Assembly (NCBI GenBank): GCA_947561395.2
Contig: OX387188.1
Coordinates: 13,108,061 to 13,172,060, forward strand
Length of the DNA stretch: 64,000 nt
Origin: Buxus sempervirens
Taxonomy: Eukaryota > Streptophyta > Magnoliopsida > Buxales > Buxaceae
Direction: 5' to 3'
Position 1 is the stretch's first letter. Every line of letters begins with the position of its first letter. A program made the position numbers and the translations under genes. The notes under the pieces were generated by a model, which worked only from the letters and a program-made list of their open reading frames with translations, had not been told where the DNA came from and did not search any database. Below, piece after piece: positions 1 to 11,180 of this stretch.

Positions 1-2416
1 ATTAGGGTTGAGAGACACCTTGCTCCTTCTGTCTTCAATTCTTGGAGGCTCCTCGCTCCATTCTGTCTTCAAATTCAATTTTTTGGGAGACGCCTTGCTC
101 CTTAATTTTTCAATTCCTGGAGGCTCCCTGCTCCATTCTGTCTTCAAATTCAATTTTTTGGGAGACGCCTCGCTCCATTCTGTCTTCAAATTTTGGAGGC
201 TCCTCGCTCCATTCTGTCTTCAAATTTTGGAGGCTTCTTGCTCCATTTTGTCTTTGTCCATTACTTATTCTGACTTGGTAATTTCTTTTTCTTTCTTGAT
301 TGCATTCAAAGTTGCCTTTACCAATTGCTGACTCATTCGCCAGTGGCTTTGGCTTCACAAACTTGGTCAACCGATGTGTGAATACACTGTGATGACTCTT
401 TCTGCGCCCCGTGTGAGAATACATGGTGGCGATTCTTTTCTCCATCCAACGTGTGAGATATGCTGTGATGCCTTTGTCTGTCTATTTCAGGTCTTGGTTG
501 GTACCTGGAAAAATTCATGTGGAATTCAATCAATTGGAATTTATTTATCAAAATTATATGCAAACTCAAGCAATTTTTCTTTGATTAAAATCTCTTGGGA
601 ATTCCTAAAGTGTTTGGATTTTTCCCTCTTAGGTGGGCCCATTGGCGGAGCCAGTAATCTTTGGGTCAGTTACCTGACACTCTCATTTAAACTTAGGAAG
701 TTATGCCTCCCGGCACTCCCTGTAAGGGTTTCAACATTTTTTTGCCTTCAAATAGCATGCCCCATGTAGGGACGAAGGGGATTGTTTTGGTTTAGGGGGT
801 TTCTTTGGCACTGCCCCGCCCTGGTTTTTCCTTGATCTCTCTCTTTTTTTTCTTTTTCCCACCCTTGGTTAGGGGTTGTGGAATGTTTTTCTCATTGGCT
901 CCCTCATTCGGGTTAGGTGCCTTGCCCCAGTCCGAGGGCCCTGTCAATTTCCATGGATCATGATCCAATGATCAGAGAGGACTTATTAGTAGGATGAAAT
1001 GTAGGCTTTGGTTCCAGTGTTTAGAAATGAAGGATAAACAGGCTCAAACCCTATATGGCTTCACTCTATGGGTAACCATTATGTCTAGCCAAAGTTCTTT
1101 TCTATCTTTTTTTTTTTTTTTTATTGGTTCTGTCATTGCCAGTTTGTCCAAGATTCAATGTTACATTCTCTGTAATCAGAAAGGGCTTCACAGTAGGACG
1201 AATGTAGGCTGGGTTCAAGGGTCTAGAAGAAATGATAAGAAGGCTCAAAATTGATGAATGGGGTAAGAGCCATGTCCTGTCCACCTTTTTTGTTAGGGCT
1301 TGCTTCACCTTTGTTCCCGCAACTTTACACTCAACTTTGCTTAGCTTCTTCTCCTTTTTTTCCATCTTTGTTCTTTTCTTTCTTTCCCTTCCTTCTTGGG
1401 TCTTTTGCCCCAATCCTTGATTCTTGCTTACAGGGTTTGCCCCAGCTTTTGTTGTTTTTGTTTTTTTTTTCTTCTTTTTTTCTTTTCTTTCCAGGGATTG
1501 CCCTAGTTCTTTCTTTGGATTCTTGCTTGCTGGGGTTCTCCCCATTCCTCCTTTCTGCCCCCTTTGTTCTTAGGGTGCTTTTCGCTTTGCCCTATCTTCA
1601 CCTTCATCCTTTTTGTGTTTCCGATTGCACGAAGCTTCATGCCCTAGTTTTGAAGACAAGACATGGTAGGGTTGGTGAAGGAATTGTTAAGCTCGAAGCG
1701 TTTTGCTAGGGTTTCATCTTGTGTCAGATGATTTTTGGAGGAAATCAAGGACGGCCTTTCATCCTTTTACAGAGAATGTAACACCCACTTATCTTTGCAC
1801 AATTAACTGGCTCAAGAGCCATTTTCTTCTTTGTCCATTTTGTTTGTTTTCTTTTTTTTCTCTTTTGCTTTTTGACTTTACCCCAGTTTGGGGTGGCTAG
1901 ACATAACGTGGGTTAGAAATGAGACGATCAAGCTCAACACGTTTAACTAGCGGGATTTATTTGAAGTATCTTAGCCGAAAAATGGCATCTCATCATTTCA
2001 TCGAGATCATTGATCCTGGATCATGTTAGTGACCTTAGACTGGTATGTGGCACCTTGCCCTTTCTTTCTTTCTCATATCACAACTTGTGTTTGGCATGGT
2101 AGGGTTCAAATGCGGTGCTGACAGGGGATCTTTAGGCCATGTCGAGACCCGCACAGTTTATGCTGTTTGGCACATTTCATTTGTCCAATTTGATTGTTCA
2201 GGTTTGTCCCAAAATTACGGTCATGCCTTGGTGTGGTCCAACACTTCAATGATTTCCCAAAAGATTTTATAGGCTTGCAAGAAGAAACATGTTATCAAGT
2301 TCAGAATTTAAAATGAAAAGAAAGCATAAACAAAACAGAACATCAAGCTATGCAAAAAGGGTGGCCAGTGTAATTGGCGTTCTTGGAATTTAGTTGCATG
2401 CCACGGAAGGGAGCTT
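1..2416 (-). other. Non-coding region 3' of the gag ORFs of element A
   Basis: No convincing gene is present. Apparent ORFs here are pyrimidine-rich runs (T and C tracts at about 1108-1124, 1326-1390 and 1440-1492) and their lysine-rich complements. Parts match, in reverse complement, the region beyond gag in element E. Examples are a block around 1720-1770 against 62730-62770 and a block at 1860-1910 against 62630-62665 with the word GTCTAGCCACCCC. This supports common descent of A and E. A tandem array occupies the first 260 bases. Confidence 0.6.
42..262. repeat. Tandem array of about 35-50 bp units
   Basis: Five to six degenerate copies share GGAGGCTCCTCGCTCC followed by ATTCTGTCTTCAAATT. 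Some copies carry an extra segment with GGGAGACGCC. It is non-coding; overlapping ORFs in all frames reflect lack of stops in the unit. It lies in the hypervariable region beyond gag, where Ogre-type elements are known to generate tandem repeats. Confidence 0.75.
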
Positions 2417-3178
2417 TCAAGTGCTCTTCTCATCATCGTCCTCTCCTTCTTGCGGGGAGATGGCTGGTTCGGATGTCTGAATCTGCGCTAACACGTCAGA
2501 GATGTCTCGTCCTTCGATGGACCTTGGTTTCTCGAGCATTTCCTTCAAGAATCCTTGATCGATCAGATCTTGAATGTCGTGCCGAAGATCCCAACACCGG
2601 CTTGTGTGGTGCCCTAGAGCACCAGAATGGTACTCGCACTGTTCTGCAGCGTTGTAGCTTCTAGCATTAACCAACCGAGGGTTCGAGGGCTTAATCTGCA
2701 CATACCCCTCCTTCAACAGCGTCGGTAGTAACTCCACTGGTGTACATGGTAGTGGGGTAAAAGCTCTCCTCATTCTAGCCTCCATTTCTTCTTTTGTTCT
2801 CCTTGGGGGACCCTCTGAATGATCCATCATTCTGTCATGCTGCCCTTTGCCACGGTAGATAGTCGGCTTCTTCGGGGGTTGGGGAACATCTGCTACAACG
2901 GCTTTACCTTTCTCCCTCTGCATCCGACCATCTACGAATGTGGGCGGAAGGCTCACTTCTTGTCTGCTCAGGGGTATCTTTCCCTTCATGCTTTTGATCT
3001 CTTCTTCAAGAACCTTCACTCGGGAACGCAGCTCAAAATTTTCTTCTCCTAACGCTTCCCAGCATTTGTTCATCGTTTCTTCCTTGATTGTTATTGTCCG
3101 TAGTAGGCTCTGTAGGGAGGCCACTATGGTGGTTATTTGCTGGGTTACATCATGATTTGTCCCTGAGGTACAGTCCAT
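2417..3178 (-). CDS. Second gag-related ORF with coiled coil and duplicated zinc-knuckle domain (element A)
   Basis: This is an uninterrupted 253-residue ORF starting at an ATG 172 bases after the stop of gag. Residues about 15-70 are charged and heptad-like, with runs such as FELRSRVKVLEEEIKSMKG, suggesting a coiled coil. Residues about 135-215 repeat the C-terminal part of gag: an FTPLPxxxxELLPTLL motif, then a C-x2-H-x5-H-x4-C knuckle (CEYHSGALGHHTSRC), then WDLRHDIQDLID. The C-terminus is acidic. It lacks the large capsid-like region of gag. It may be an accessory nucleic-acid-binding protein or the remains of a second gag after internal deletion. Function is unknown; no frameshift is seen. 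Confidence 0.6.
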   Translation of the reverse strand: MDCTSGTNHDVTQQITTIVASLQSLLRTITIKEETMNKCWEALGEENFELRSRVKVLEEEIKSMKGKIPLSRQEVSLPPTFVDGRMQREKGKAVVADVPQPPKKPTIYRGKGQHDRMMDHSEGPPRRTKEEMEARMRRAFTPLPCTPVELLPTLLKEGYVQIKPSNPRLVNARSYNAAEQCEYHSGALGHHTSRCWDLRHDIQDLIDQGFLKEMLEKPRSIEGRDISDVLAQIQTSEPAISPQEGEDDDEKST

Positions 3179-3229
3179 GCTGATTGTTAATGGAGTTCTT
3201 GCCAGGAGAAATAAACATTAGGAAGCAGA

Positions 3230-3352
3230 ATACATGATAAGATGCATGGAAATGATGATTTTTTTTCTTTTTCTCTCTTTTTTTTTCATCATTTTTTCAT
3301 TTTTTTTTGTTTTTGTTTTTTTGTTTTTTTGTTTTTTTTCTTCTTTTTTTTT
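3230..3352. repeat. T-rich low-complexity tract between the two gag ORFs
   Basis: A nearly pure T tract (A on the minus strand) with scattered C and G fills the gap between the gag stop and the second ORF. It lengthens the spacer and may have grown by slippage. Lysine-rich apparent ORFs across it are not genes. Confidence 0.8.
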
Positions 3353-4756
3353 AATCCGACGGAGGATCGATTTTGAGTTCCCCTGCTTCCAAAAGATCTT
3401 GGATTGCATGACGAAGGCCCCAACATCCATCAGTATCGTGGCCTTGTACGCCCATGTGGTACTCACAGCTCTTGTTTGGATCATAGCCACTCATTTTCGA
3501 TGCCTTAGGATTCGGCGTTGCCAGTTGCAGGTGTCCCTCTCTTAGGAGCGTTGGTAACAACTCAGCCAGCGTGTACGGAAGTGGAGTGAACTCCCGATTC
3601 TTTCTTTCCTCTTTGGTGAGACGACCCCTGAGGCGAGACAGAGCATTGTTGGTGGAGTGGAAGCTCACGCTTCTTGAGGAAGAGATGTGAAACGGCGCAG
3701 AAGGTTGTACACGGTTGACTGCCCTTGCGTCGTCGTCATTCTCTTGCCTCATGCCACTTGAGATTGTTCCATGCAACAAACTCGTCATGGGGCCTCCGAG
3801 CTTCTCCATTTTAATCGCATCTTCAATTCTTTCTGCTGTCATGATTAGGTCAGTGAAGCTTGTAGTGCACTGTCCCAATAGCATTGTGAAGTATGGTTGC
3901 CCCAACGGGATATGAACAGGGGAGTCCACTCTTGTTCGAGAAGAGGGGGTTGCACCACGTTTGCCAGTTCCATCCACCTTTTAGCATAGTCTCTCACAGA
4001 TTCGCAGTTTCTCTTTGACAGTCTCTGCAGTTCGGTCCTGGTCCGAACCACTTGGCTATTTAAGTGGTACCGATGAATGAACACGGCGGCGAGGTCATTC
4101 CATGCCTTAACCTTCTGCTTATCCAGACTTAAGAACCAAGCGTATGCTGCTCCAGTTAGAGATCTTTGGAAGAATTGAACCATAATCTTCTCGTCCTTCA
4201 CATATTGGCACATGTCACCAACATAGGATTGCAAGTGGTTCAATGGGCAGCCTGTGCCGTCGAACTGGTGCAGTTCAGGGCATCTGAACTTGGCTGGGAA
4301 CTGGATATCCGAGAAGAAGCAAAGACTTTCTAGCGTAGCCTCGTTCCGAACAGTGCTTGGTTGAAGCTGCTTCAAAAGGTCCTCACGTATGGCGGCCATC
4401 TGTGCCCTGCTATCTTCCTTTATTGCCGCCAGCTGTAGCATGTGATCCTCTTTGATTGCTGTCAATCTTTTCTCGAGCTGGGCTTCCCGTGCCCTATTCC
4501 AGTCTAGCTCTTCCTGTCTCAGTTGGATAGGCACAAACGGCTCTTGCTGTGGAGGAGGGATAGGAACTGGAGCGTCTTGTGGCGGCGGATGCCCTGCCCC
4601 GGGTGCTGGCTGAGGTGGTTGCCCCTGTGGGATTTCTGGCATTAGAATCCCTGTGGAATGTATCATGGCCGCCTGTGGGCTTAGATCCATTATGGCCGGT
4701 TGTTCTTCGGCCCTTTGCTGTGATGATGATGGAATTGGGGCCTTGGCGGGATTCAT
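3351..4756 (-). pseudogene. gag polyprotein of element A (Tat/Ogre type), one frameshift
   Basis: The ATG at 4756 opens a proline- and glutamine-rich N-terminus, followed by a charged segment (about residues 85-135). The retrotransposon gag core then follows, with FPAKFRCPELHQFDGTG, a WF-containing helix block and a CESVRDYAKRW motif. Near 3920-3930 the frame shifts; the match continues in another frame as LGQPYFTMLLGQ and ends with FTPLPYTLAELLPTLL and a CEYHMGVQGHDTDGC zinc knuckle, stopping at 3351. The same order is seen in the gag of element E at 59287-60390. Gag would form the virus-like particle and bind RNA. The single shift makes this copy probably defective. Confidence 0.85.
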
Positions 4757-7136
4757 TGCAGTCCTCCCTCACTGTGAAGGCCAAGTTACGAATGGTGCTC
4801 TAAATGTGAATTATCTAAACTGTACCTGGTTAAGAGAAATTTTGATCAGTTCCTTCCTTAATTATGAATGGAGTGTCGTGTGTGACGAGATCATTACACT
4901 GAATGGTGCTTTTGTACCGTGCTTGGTGAAAACAAATACGATGCGGCTCATGCATAAAAACCATGACTTGATGAAACAATATTGTGAAGAAAGTGTGACA
5001 GTGCACCGGTTGATCGGAGAACCCCTAGGGTGTGAAGTTTAAACGTTGTAATATGGTCTTTCAGAGATCTGAAGCTCTAGAGACCCTGCCGTATCTGGCA
5101 GTTTTCAAAAATCGTGCAACATGTGCTTTATGCGTGGAAATCCTTGAAAAAACGTTGCGAGGACCAAACCTCAAACTTCATGCCTTGATCAACAGCGATT
5201 GTAAAATCCTTTAAAATCATGCAACGGCAAATGAATTATAAAGATCAGAAAATGCATTTTGGACAGCCCACATCATGCCATAACTGGCATGGAGAATGTA
5301 CGCCAAAAGTGATTTAATTTTTGTCTATATGGCTAGCCCAATATGCCACAGATGACGGTTTATTGTGCGTCACCAGAGACGGTGCTTATGTCATGGAAGA
5401 CAATTCAATGTAGGCCTGGAGGCCACTTTATTGTGTGCTTTGAAAAAGCAACTTTGATGTGCGCCTTGGGAGGCGGCTTGATGTACGCTCGCAGGCGATT
5501 TGATGTACGCCCAAAGGCGATTTAATGTACGCCCGAAGGCGATTTGATGTATGCTTGAAGGCGATTTGATGTACGCCCAGAGGCGACTTTGGTTTAGGAA
5601 ATTCTTTTGTGCACTTTTGAAAGCGGTTTGGCCAAAAACATTTGTGCAAATGATCTCGAAGTGCGTGCACTTAATATATAAACAGGCATGCACATAAGCA
5701 AAATGAACTCAAATCCTATTACCATCTAGCAAATCTATGTTATTAAACAACCATAAAAAACACCCAAAAGTGTGTGTACAGTCCTAAAAAATGGTTGGTG
5801 CCTATGAAGGCACGACTCCTAGACATACTTGTGTAAGGAAGCACGTCCAAGTCCCGACTGGCCTTCTGTCTTTCATCTGTTCTTTCCTCTACTTTGTGGT
5901 GTCTGTTCACAACAACTTTACAACTTGCCATCGAGGGCGAAATTTACATGATATTTACAAAAGTTGCAAAGAATTCATCTTTAGGGCTGTTGGGAGCCCT
6001 AAAGAAGGGTACAAGTTGCTTCCAAGGCGGGTGAGCTAAAATTCCTAAATCTAGGGCTTTCTGCCTTTTCTCTCATCTGGCCTGCTTTCGTCTGATTGTC
6101 TGATCTGGCCGGCTCTCGTCTGCTCTTAAAGACCAATCTGGACTCAGAGTGCTCCCCGAAGACTCAATGGGTCAAGGCCCACAGCTCTCGGGACTCAATG
6201 CATGGATCCGGAGTGGTTCCCCTGATCAAAGTTAGGTTGGCTTCCTAAATTAGGGCTGAGGTAGCTCATGGTCTAGGGTTCACTCAATTTGATGCAAAAA
6301 AGCGGGGGTTGCTGCCCCTAATGGACTCTGGATTTTATTCCGATTTTACTCCTCTTATATTCATCATTCACAACATTCTCACCCTCGCATGCTCAGCGCA
6401 TAGTTTATTCAGAAACGTTAGGTGGGGAAGGATACCCAGCCCGAGACATAAGCCTACAAGAGTCTGGACCAGTACTGGATCCTCGCGTGCCACGGCAAGA
6501 AACCAGTGGTGCTAATGGACTCCAGAAAACTGGGGGGATGGGTTTACCCTGCTTTCCCCGGCAAGCCACGGGAGCGTAGGTGCTAATACCATCCCAAAGA
6601 TCAGTTCATAGTAAGAAGAAGGGTAGGCTGCTAGAGAGGTCTAAGTTTTGGTAAAGAAGTAGCAGTATCCGATTCACTCATCTATCAAAGGTCGGATCAT
6701 TCACGCATCCTCCCTCGTGCGTGTCACCCCACGCAGTTCCATCACATCAATGCGGGAATTTAAATTCATACAAACATCCATCCACGGTGTGGTGGTGTGC
6801 CCGTGTGTGCAGTTGGGCTGCGTGCTGTGCCTATACGAGCGAGTTTGGTTTGGATTTAGGTGATAAAGGAATCCCTACTGCCTCGTATAGTAAGGTGCAG
6901 AATTGGCACGTTTTACGATGTCCTGGGAGAATCCCCAGGTAAGTGGAGGGTCACAGGGGACCTCTTAAATTCCACTTGCCTTAGGCAATTATTGCATCCT
7001 TGTGGCAGGACTCCCCAGAACACGTAGTTACGTGTATTCTGTACCTTGCTAAGCGGGGTAGCAAAAGTTCCTAGAATATCGCCTAAGTCCCTCTTGAGCT
7101 GACTCGGTCCTAAGTAGGGTCCTACTGGGCTGAGTT
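4757..7136 (-). other. Long untranslated leader of element A
   Basis: The 2.4 kb between PBS and gag has no credible ORF. Blocks at about 6430-7150 and 5740-6000 are the reverse complement of the leader of element E (48376-49095 and about 49600-49790), so the leader is a conserved part of the family. A minisatellite lies at about 5405-5590. A plausible 3' splice site (GGCCTTCACAG on the minus strand, near 4772) lies about 15 bases before the gag ATG. Confidence 0.65.
5405..5590. repeat. Leader minisatellite of element A, 27-28 bp units with hairpin core
   Basis: Six or seven degenerate copies contain GGCGATTTGATGTACGC. Most junctions read CGCCCGAAGGCG or a variant, that is a 4-bp stem (CGCC and GGCG) with a short GAA-containing loop. 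The array sits between PBS and gag, the same place as the larger array of element E, but its unit sequence differs. Confidence 0.8.
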
Positions 7137-7155
7137 CTCCCCAGTGGAGTCGCCA
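7137..7155 (-). other. Primer-binding site of element A (tRNA-Arg)
   Basis: On the minus strand the site reads TGGCGACTCCACTGGGGAG, three bases inside the LTR end. It is complementary to the 3' end of plant tRNA-Arg (ACG), including the CCA tail, over about 18 bases. tRNA-Arg priming is typical of Ogre/Tat elements. It fixes the direction of the element and the LTR boundary. Confidence 0.88.
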
Positions 7156-8174
7156 GGCTGTGCGCGCGTGGGAAACGCGGCACGGGGTAATCGGAGTCGC
7201 CACCGCCTGATGGGGTGCAGGCGGACACCTGGGTGCCTAAGTTAGTCTATTTAGGGCTTTTTGGTCTGCGGCTTGAGATTCTAAGGTTGGTTCTCGGTTG
7301 CGGTCTGGGGAAGTCCGTAGATACCCCAGTCCACCCCGTCGGATGACGGGTCCCGTGGGTTCCCTGGTTTGAGTTAGCTCTCTAGTTGGATTACACCCGA
7401 TTCCTAATCCGATATGTAATTTGTTTAAGTCTAGTGGGACCACCTGAGTGGTGTGGGTCCCTTTAATTGCTTTTATCTTGCTTTTTTAGACGATCTGAGT
7501 CTGGTTGAGTGGGCCCCATTGGAAGGCCCACGGTATCCTTGGTGGGCTTAGTCAAGCCCGTGTGCCCTTGCGGGCCTCGGCCTATCCTAGGAGGCCTTGT
7601 GGGTTTTGGTTAAGTGTGTTGGTTTTATTTAGTTTGTTCAAGTTGGATACTTAAGTGATTTCCATGCAAGAAGCGGGCCGGCATTGATTTGCAGGCCCCT
7701 GGGTGGGCCCCCATGTTGGTTGCCAAAATGTCTTTAATTTATCTTATTTAAATTCACCCAGGTGGGTTGGATGTTGGGCTTGGGGCCCGTAGTCCAAATT
7801 TGGGCTTAAAGAGCCCAGTTCCTTGAGGCTTAGGGTTTGCACCCTTCCTTGGTTAGGTTAATGGGCTTTGGCGGGCCCGATAGGCCCTAGCCCTTGGTCT
7901 CGGCCAAATCATGCAATTCGTATATTCATTCCACACAACAAAGTTCGGGTGGGCCGCATTGGGTTTGGCCCACCCGGTTCGATTAGTCAATTTGTTTAGC
8001 TTACTTAATTGCATGTCATGAGGTTCATTGGGCTTGGTGGGCCCCGTTGGAAGGCCAACTAGTGAGCCAAGTTAGATCGGTTGGTCCAAGTCCCAAGTTG
8101 GTTCAGTGGTTTTGGTTCAAATCGTTCCAAAATTCGGCAAGACATCAAAACATACAAAAAAACACATTTTCTGG

Positions 8175-8244
8175 GTGTATCCGGCCTTAGTGGCCGGATA
8201 CACATGGGCCCTAGGTGATCCGGCCTGAGTTGCCGGATCACCTA
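8175..8244. repeat. Two perfect short inverted repeats in the transcribed LTR of element A
   Basis: The first has a 12-bp stem (GTGTATCCGGCC) with a 5-base loop. The second, 8212-8244, has a 13-bp stem (TAGGTGATCCGGC) with a 7-base loop. The CCGGC-type stem recurs before the TATA box of the same LTR (10154-10184). Confidence 0.85.
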
Positions 8245-9845
8245 AAAAATGGCCTTTTCGGGCTTAGGCCATTGGGATGGCTTCCAGGGGCTTCCTAAGG
8301 CCTTTCTAAGGTTTGGTGGGCCCCTGGGAGGGCCCACTCTGGTTCAGGCTTGAGGGAGAAGCCTCACTTGGCCTCTTTTGGATTTTACAGCAAGGCAAGT
8401 TGGCCTTGGAAGGCAATGGGGCTTGCTGCCCTGCCCTTCCTTTCCTTGGCACAACGGTAGCAAGGTAGGGGTCTTAGCACCCCTACCTGTGGGCTTTAAG
8501 GTCCTCCTCCCCAAAGAAACATGGCCAATTGGTTAGACTTCCATGCCATGGAAATTAATAACACAACCAACCTGCTGTAAAGTATGGGGCAGCAGTCAAA
8601 GGAAGAGATTTGGGCATGCTACTAGGCTTGCAATGGTGGGTTAGGAGTGGGGAAGCATGGCCATGGGTCTCCTAACTCATGATACACATTAAAACACATC
8701 ATTCAATCTTAAAAAAACTAGAAACCAGAAATAAGGGAGGGCCACAGCTGCTGCCGGCAGCAGCCCCAAAGGCACCCTTCATGTACACTAATTTAGTGTA
8801 AAAGCAACAAATGGGAACCCGTCATGCACACTACCTTGACTCACACGAAAAATAGTGAGAGAAAAAAAGAGACATGCTTCACCCATGTATAGACATCCAG
8901 CAAAGACCGACTGCGGACAAAGGGGACAGCACCAATGAAATTGAGCTTTGGCGAGGTTGAGTGTGCTACCAGGAGTGGGAGGTGCTGCTGCTGCCTCCAG
9001 CAGCAGCTAAGGTGAGATATGACAGGGGGCTAAGGGAATGGGAGCATGCTTGTTAGACGTGAAACGATAAATTAAAGAGGAAGAGGAACAAGCAGTTATA
9101 TAGGCCCAAAATAACAAGCTATAATAAGGTAAGCGAAATCTGCCGCCATTATGCAAGGACAACCACTAAACAAAGGTGGTGAGGCATGAAGACACCTCAA
9201 GCAGTGGGCTTACGTGGGAAGGGGAGCATGCTGTAATTTCTGTGGGTTATGGCACATAAATCTAAGTTAATAAGAAGACCATGGGGTGCTGCCGGTGTCG
9301 ATAACAGCGGCCCCCAAAGATATCCCACATGCCTACTATCTCAGGTAAGAAAACGAAATTATGCTGGTATTCAAAGGAACATGCACCAAATTCCGTAAAC
9401 ACCCCAATTCATGCAAACACACACGCTTTGTAACCATTGACCAATGATCAAAACAGCAACCCATTTAGTAAAGGAGCAACCAACGAGAAGGGTGATGAGA
9501 GGGGGGCTCATAGGGTACCATGGACGAAATACTGATGGGGAACATGTTCCCTTTTAATGGGAACAAAACATGCAGCCTAAGGAAACTAACCATGCAAACC
9601 AGCAACTAAAGTGCCCATTCCAGACAGGCTAGAACAGCAGCTCAAGGAGGCCCAAAAGTGCTCACAACAAACCCTCTTCTCTCCCTAGGATGAAATGTAA
9701 CCTTCCTCCTTACTGGGAGGCTTCCATGGTGTAAAAAACATGCAGAGAATGTGGGAGATGGCAGCTCTCAACCATAGTAGGCAACACACTTTTCCAACTT
9801 CACGAAATGTAACCAATCTCATATATGTTAAAAACAATGGGACAA

Positions 9846-9862
9846 GAAGTGATACCTGATGG
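9846..9862 (-). promoter_or_regulatory. Candidate 5' splice site in the LTR leader of element A
   Basis: The minus strand reads CCATCAG then GTATCACTTC; the GT is at 9855-9854, about 288 bases after the TATA box. The same spacing and context recur in the other Tat-family LTRs here. Confidence 0.5.
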
Positions 9863-10136
9863 TTAGTAGGTTGTTTTGTATAGTGTAGGCAGCTCCTTGA
9901 AGCCCAACAGCCGCTGGAGATCCCTCCTCTGGACAGCAACAGCAGCAGCTCCCTCTTATGTTGGCAAGAAAGTGAAGAAGTAGAAGAAGACGAGGATGGG
10001 ATGGTCTAGAGATGGAAGGGGAAAGTTATGGGGGCAAAGGGAGTTGGAAGAGGCAAGGTTCGGATGGAAAAAACTGGGGGAAGGGAGCTGGGAAGGAGCA
10101 AAAAAAACCAACCCTTGGAAAGGGGGCTGCTGCCCC

Positions 10137-10149
10137 CCTTTTATAACAA
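10137..10149 (-). promoter_or_regulatory. TATA box of element A LTR
   Basis: The minus strand carries TTATAAAAGG just downstream of a GTATCCGG-type inverted repeat and upstream of a C/T-rich leader with CAGCAGCCCCC. The TATA box in LTR 51919-54622 occupies the same position and is followed by a similar leader. Confidence 0.7.
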
Positions 10150-10184
10150 TCTTAATGTATCCGGACTTGGAGGCCGGATACACT

Positions 10185-10301
10185 GGCCCTGCCGCCTTGA
10201 CTCTTTAATATCAATCCGATTTAGAACAAGGGTCGTCTAGTAGGCACTGCAGCCTCTGCTAGACACTACCGGAACAGTAGAAAGGAACCAAGTATCTCTA
10301 C
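10185..10301. repeat. Left arm (first part) of a 177-bp inverted repeat in the pararetrovirus block
   Basis: With 12125-12183 this makes a 177-bp arm that is the reverse complement of 12368-12544. By eye there is a single mismatch (C in the left arm against A). The arm is split by the solo LTR 10302-12119. Confidence 0.9.
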
Positions 10302-10379
10302 TGTAGACACCCCAAATTGCACTAAAAATGAGAAAATAATTGAAAATATTAATTGGGATTTGAAACAGGTCAAAAAAGT

Positions 10380-10512
10380 GTAAAATCTGGCCAAATTGGT
10401 CATGACCGTATTTTGTTTACGGACTGGTCATACCTGCAGTTGATATACGGTCACGGCGTGCCCGTATTAATAATACGGGCAGGGCGCGACCGTAATATAT
10501 ATACGGTCACAG
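10380..10512. repeat. Cluster of palindromes upstream of the TATA box in the solo LTR
   Basis: A perfect 23-bp palindrome lies at 10459-10481 (half-site TGCCCGTATTA). A 7-bp stem GACCGTA with a 7-base loop lies at 10488-10508. Weaker GACCGTA and TACGG pairs lie at about 10383-10415 and 10443-10455. Confidence 0.85.
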
Positions 10513-10708
10513 GGGTCTTTGTGCGAATTTTACCTTTTTAATTTTTGAGCCTTATCTGCACCCAAATATCTCTCTTGGATAAGCGAATTCTCTTATTTAT
10601 CTGTTCGAATTATCTCATTTATCCTTGTGGATAAAGGATTGGCATGATCTTGTGTTTAACTCAAACTGAAACTCTATCTTGCCAAACCTTGGACCAACCA
10701 TGCCCCTG

Positions 10709-10829
10709 GGTGTGTCTATAAATAGAGGCTCTTTCCTCTAACTAAAGGCCACGAAATTTTGAAGAATCAAAAGCTCTAAGAGAAGGAAAGGAATCCCTGC
10801 TGCTCTGCCTGCTCAATCCAGGTAAGTCC
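10709..10829 (+). promoter_or_regulatory. TATA box and leader splice donor of the solo LTR
   Basis: CTATAAATAG near 10715 follows a U3 with palindromes. About 105 bases later CAATCCAG is followed by GTAAGTCCCC, a near-perfect plant 5' splice site (GT at 10822). Element C has the same pair with about 113 bases between. Confidence 0.6.
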
Positions 10830-10879
10830 CCTATCCCTTTTTATTTTCTGTCTTCAATTCTAGAAGTAATAGGATCATC

Positions 10880-11180
10880 TCTATTGCTGTAGAATAAGGC
10901 CATATCTGTTTTTGTATTCCTAAACTTGTCTCTAAGTACCTCAAGGGTCTCTCTAGCCGTAAAACGTGAAGAGAGAACTAGGGGAAAGGGGAACAGGTGG
11001 ATCCCTATAATAGAACCCCATATCTGTTTTTTTTCTTTTTCTTCTAGAATAAGGCCTTTGATTGTGTTTGTGTAACCAAATCTATCTCCAAGTACCTCAA
11101 GAGTCTCTCTAGCCGTAAAACGTGAAGAGAGAACTAGGGGAAAAGAGAACAGGTGGATCCGTAGGGTAGACCCCATGTGC
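10880..11180. repeat. Diverged tandem duplication (period 156 bp) in the solo LTR
   Basis: Two copies share AAGTACCTCAAGRGTCTC followed by TAGCCGTAAAACGTGAAG and GAACAGGTGGATCC. The AGCCGT word occurs at 10955 and 11111. A single related copy lies in the LTR of element C near 19650-19690. Confidence 0.8.

Larger units (their letters stand above)
7159..10184 (-). mobile_element. 5' LTR of element A, promoter-to-end part (TATA, R, U5)
   Basis: This is the downstream 3.0 kb of an LTR of about 3.6 kb. It starts just before the TATA box (minus strand ATTGTTATAAAAGG at 10137-10149) and ends with TGCGCACA next to the PBS. The other 586 bp lie at 16737-17322, beyond the pararetrovirus block. It matches the LTR of element E (44703-48368) in order and length. 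It contains a leader 5' splice site near 9855, hairpins at 8175-8244 and a stretch rich in GGGCC/GGCCC words (7500-8350). No gene is present; ORFs of 60-85 residues are chance. Confidence 0.8.

Noticed and set aside
1102-1545. Lysine-rich minus-strand ORF of 147 residues
   Set aside because: It is the complement of a T/C-rich tract and has no domain or homology signal.
3218-3545. ORFs on both strands around 3218-3545
   Set aside because: They read the T-rich tract between the two gag ORFs and shadow the end of gag.
5391-5693. Two minus-strand ORFs of 80 and 100 residues
   Set aside because: They cover the leader minisatellite; the repeated HQIA and YIKSP peptides are array translations.
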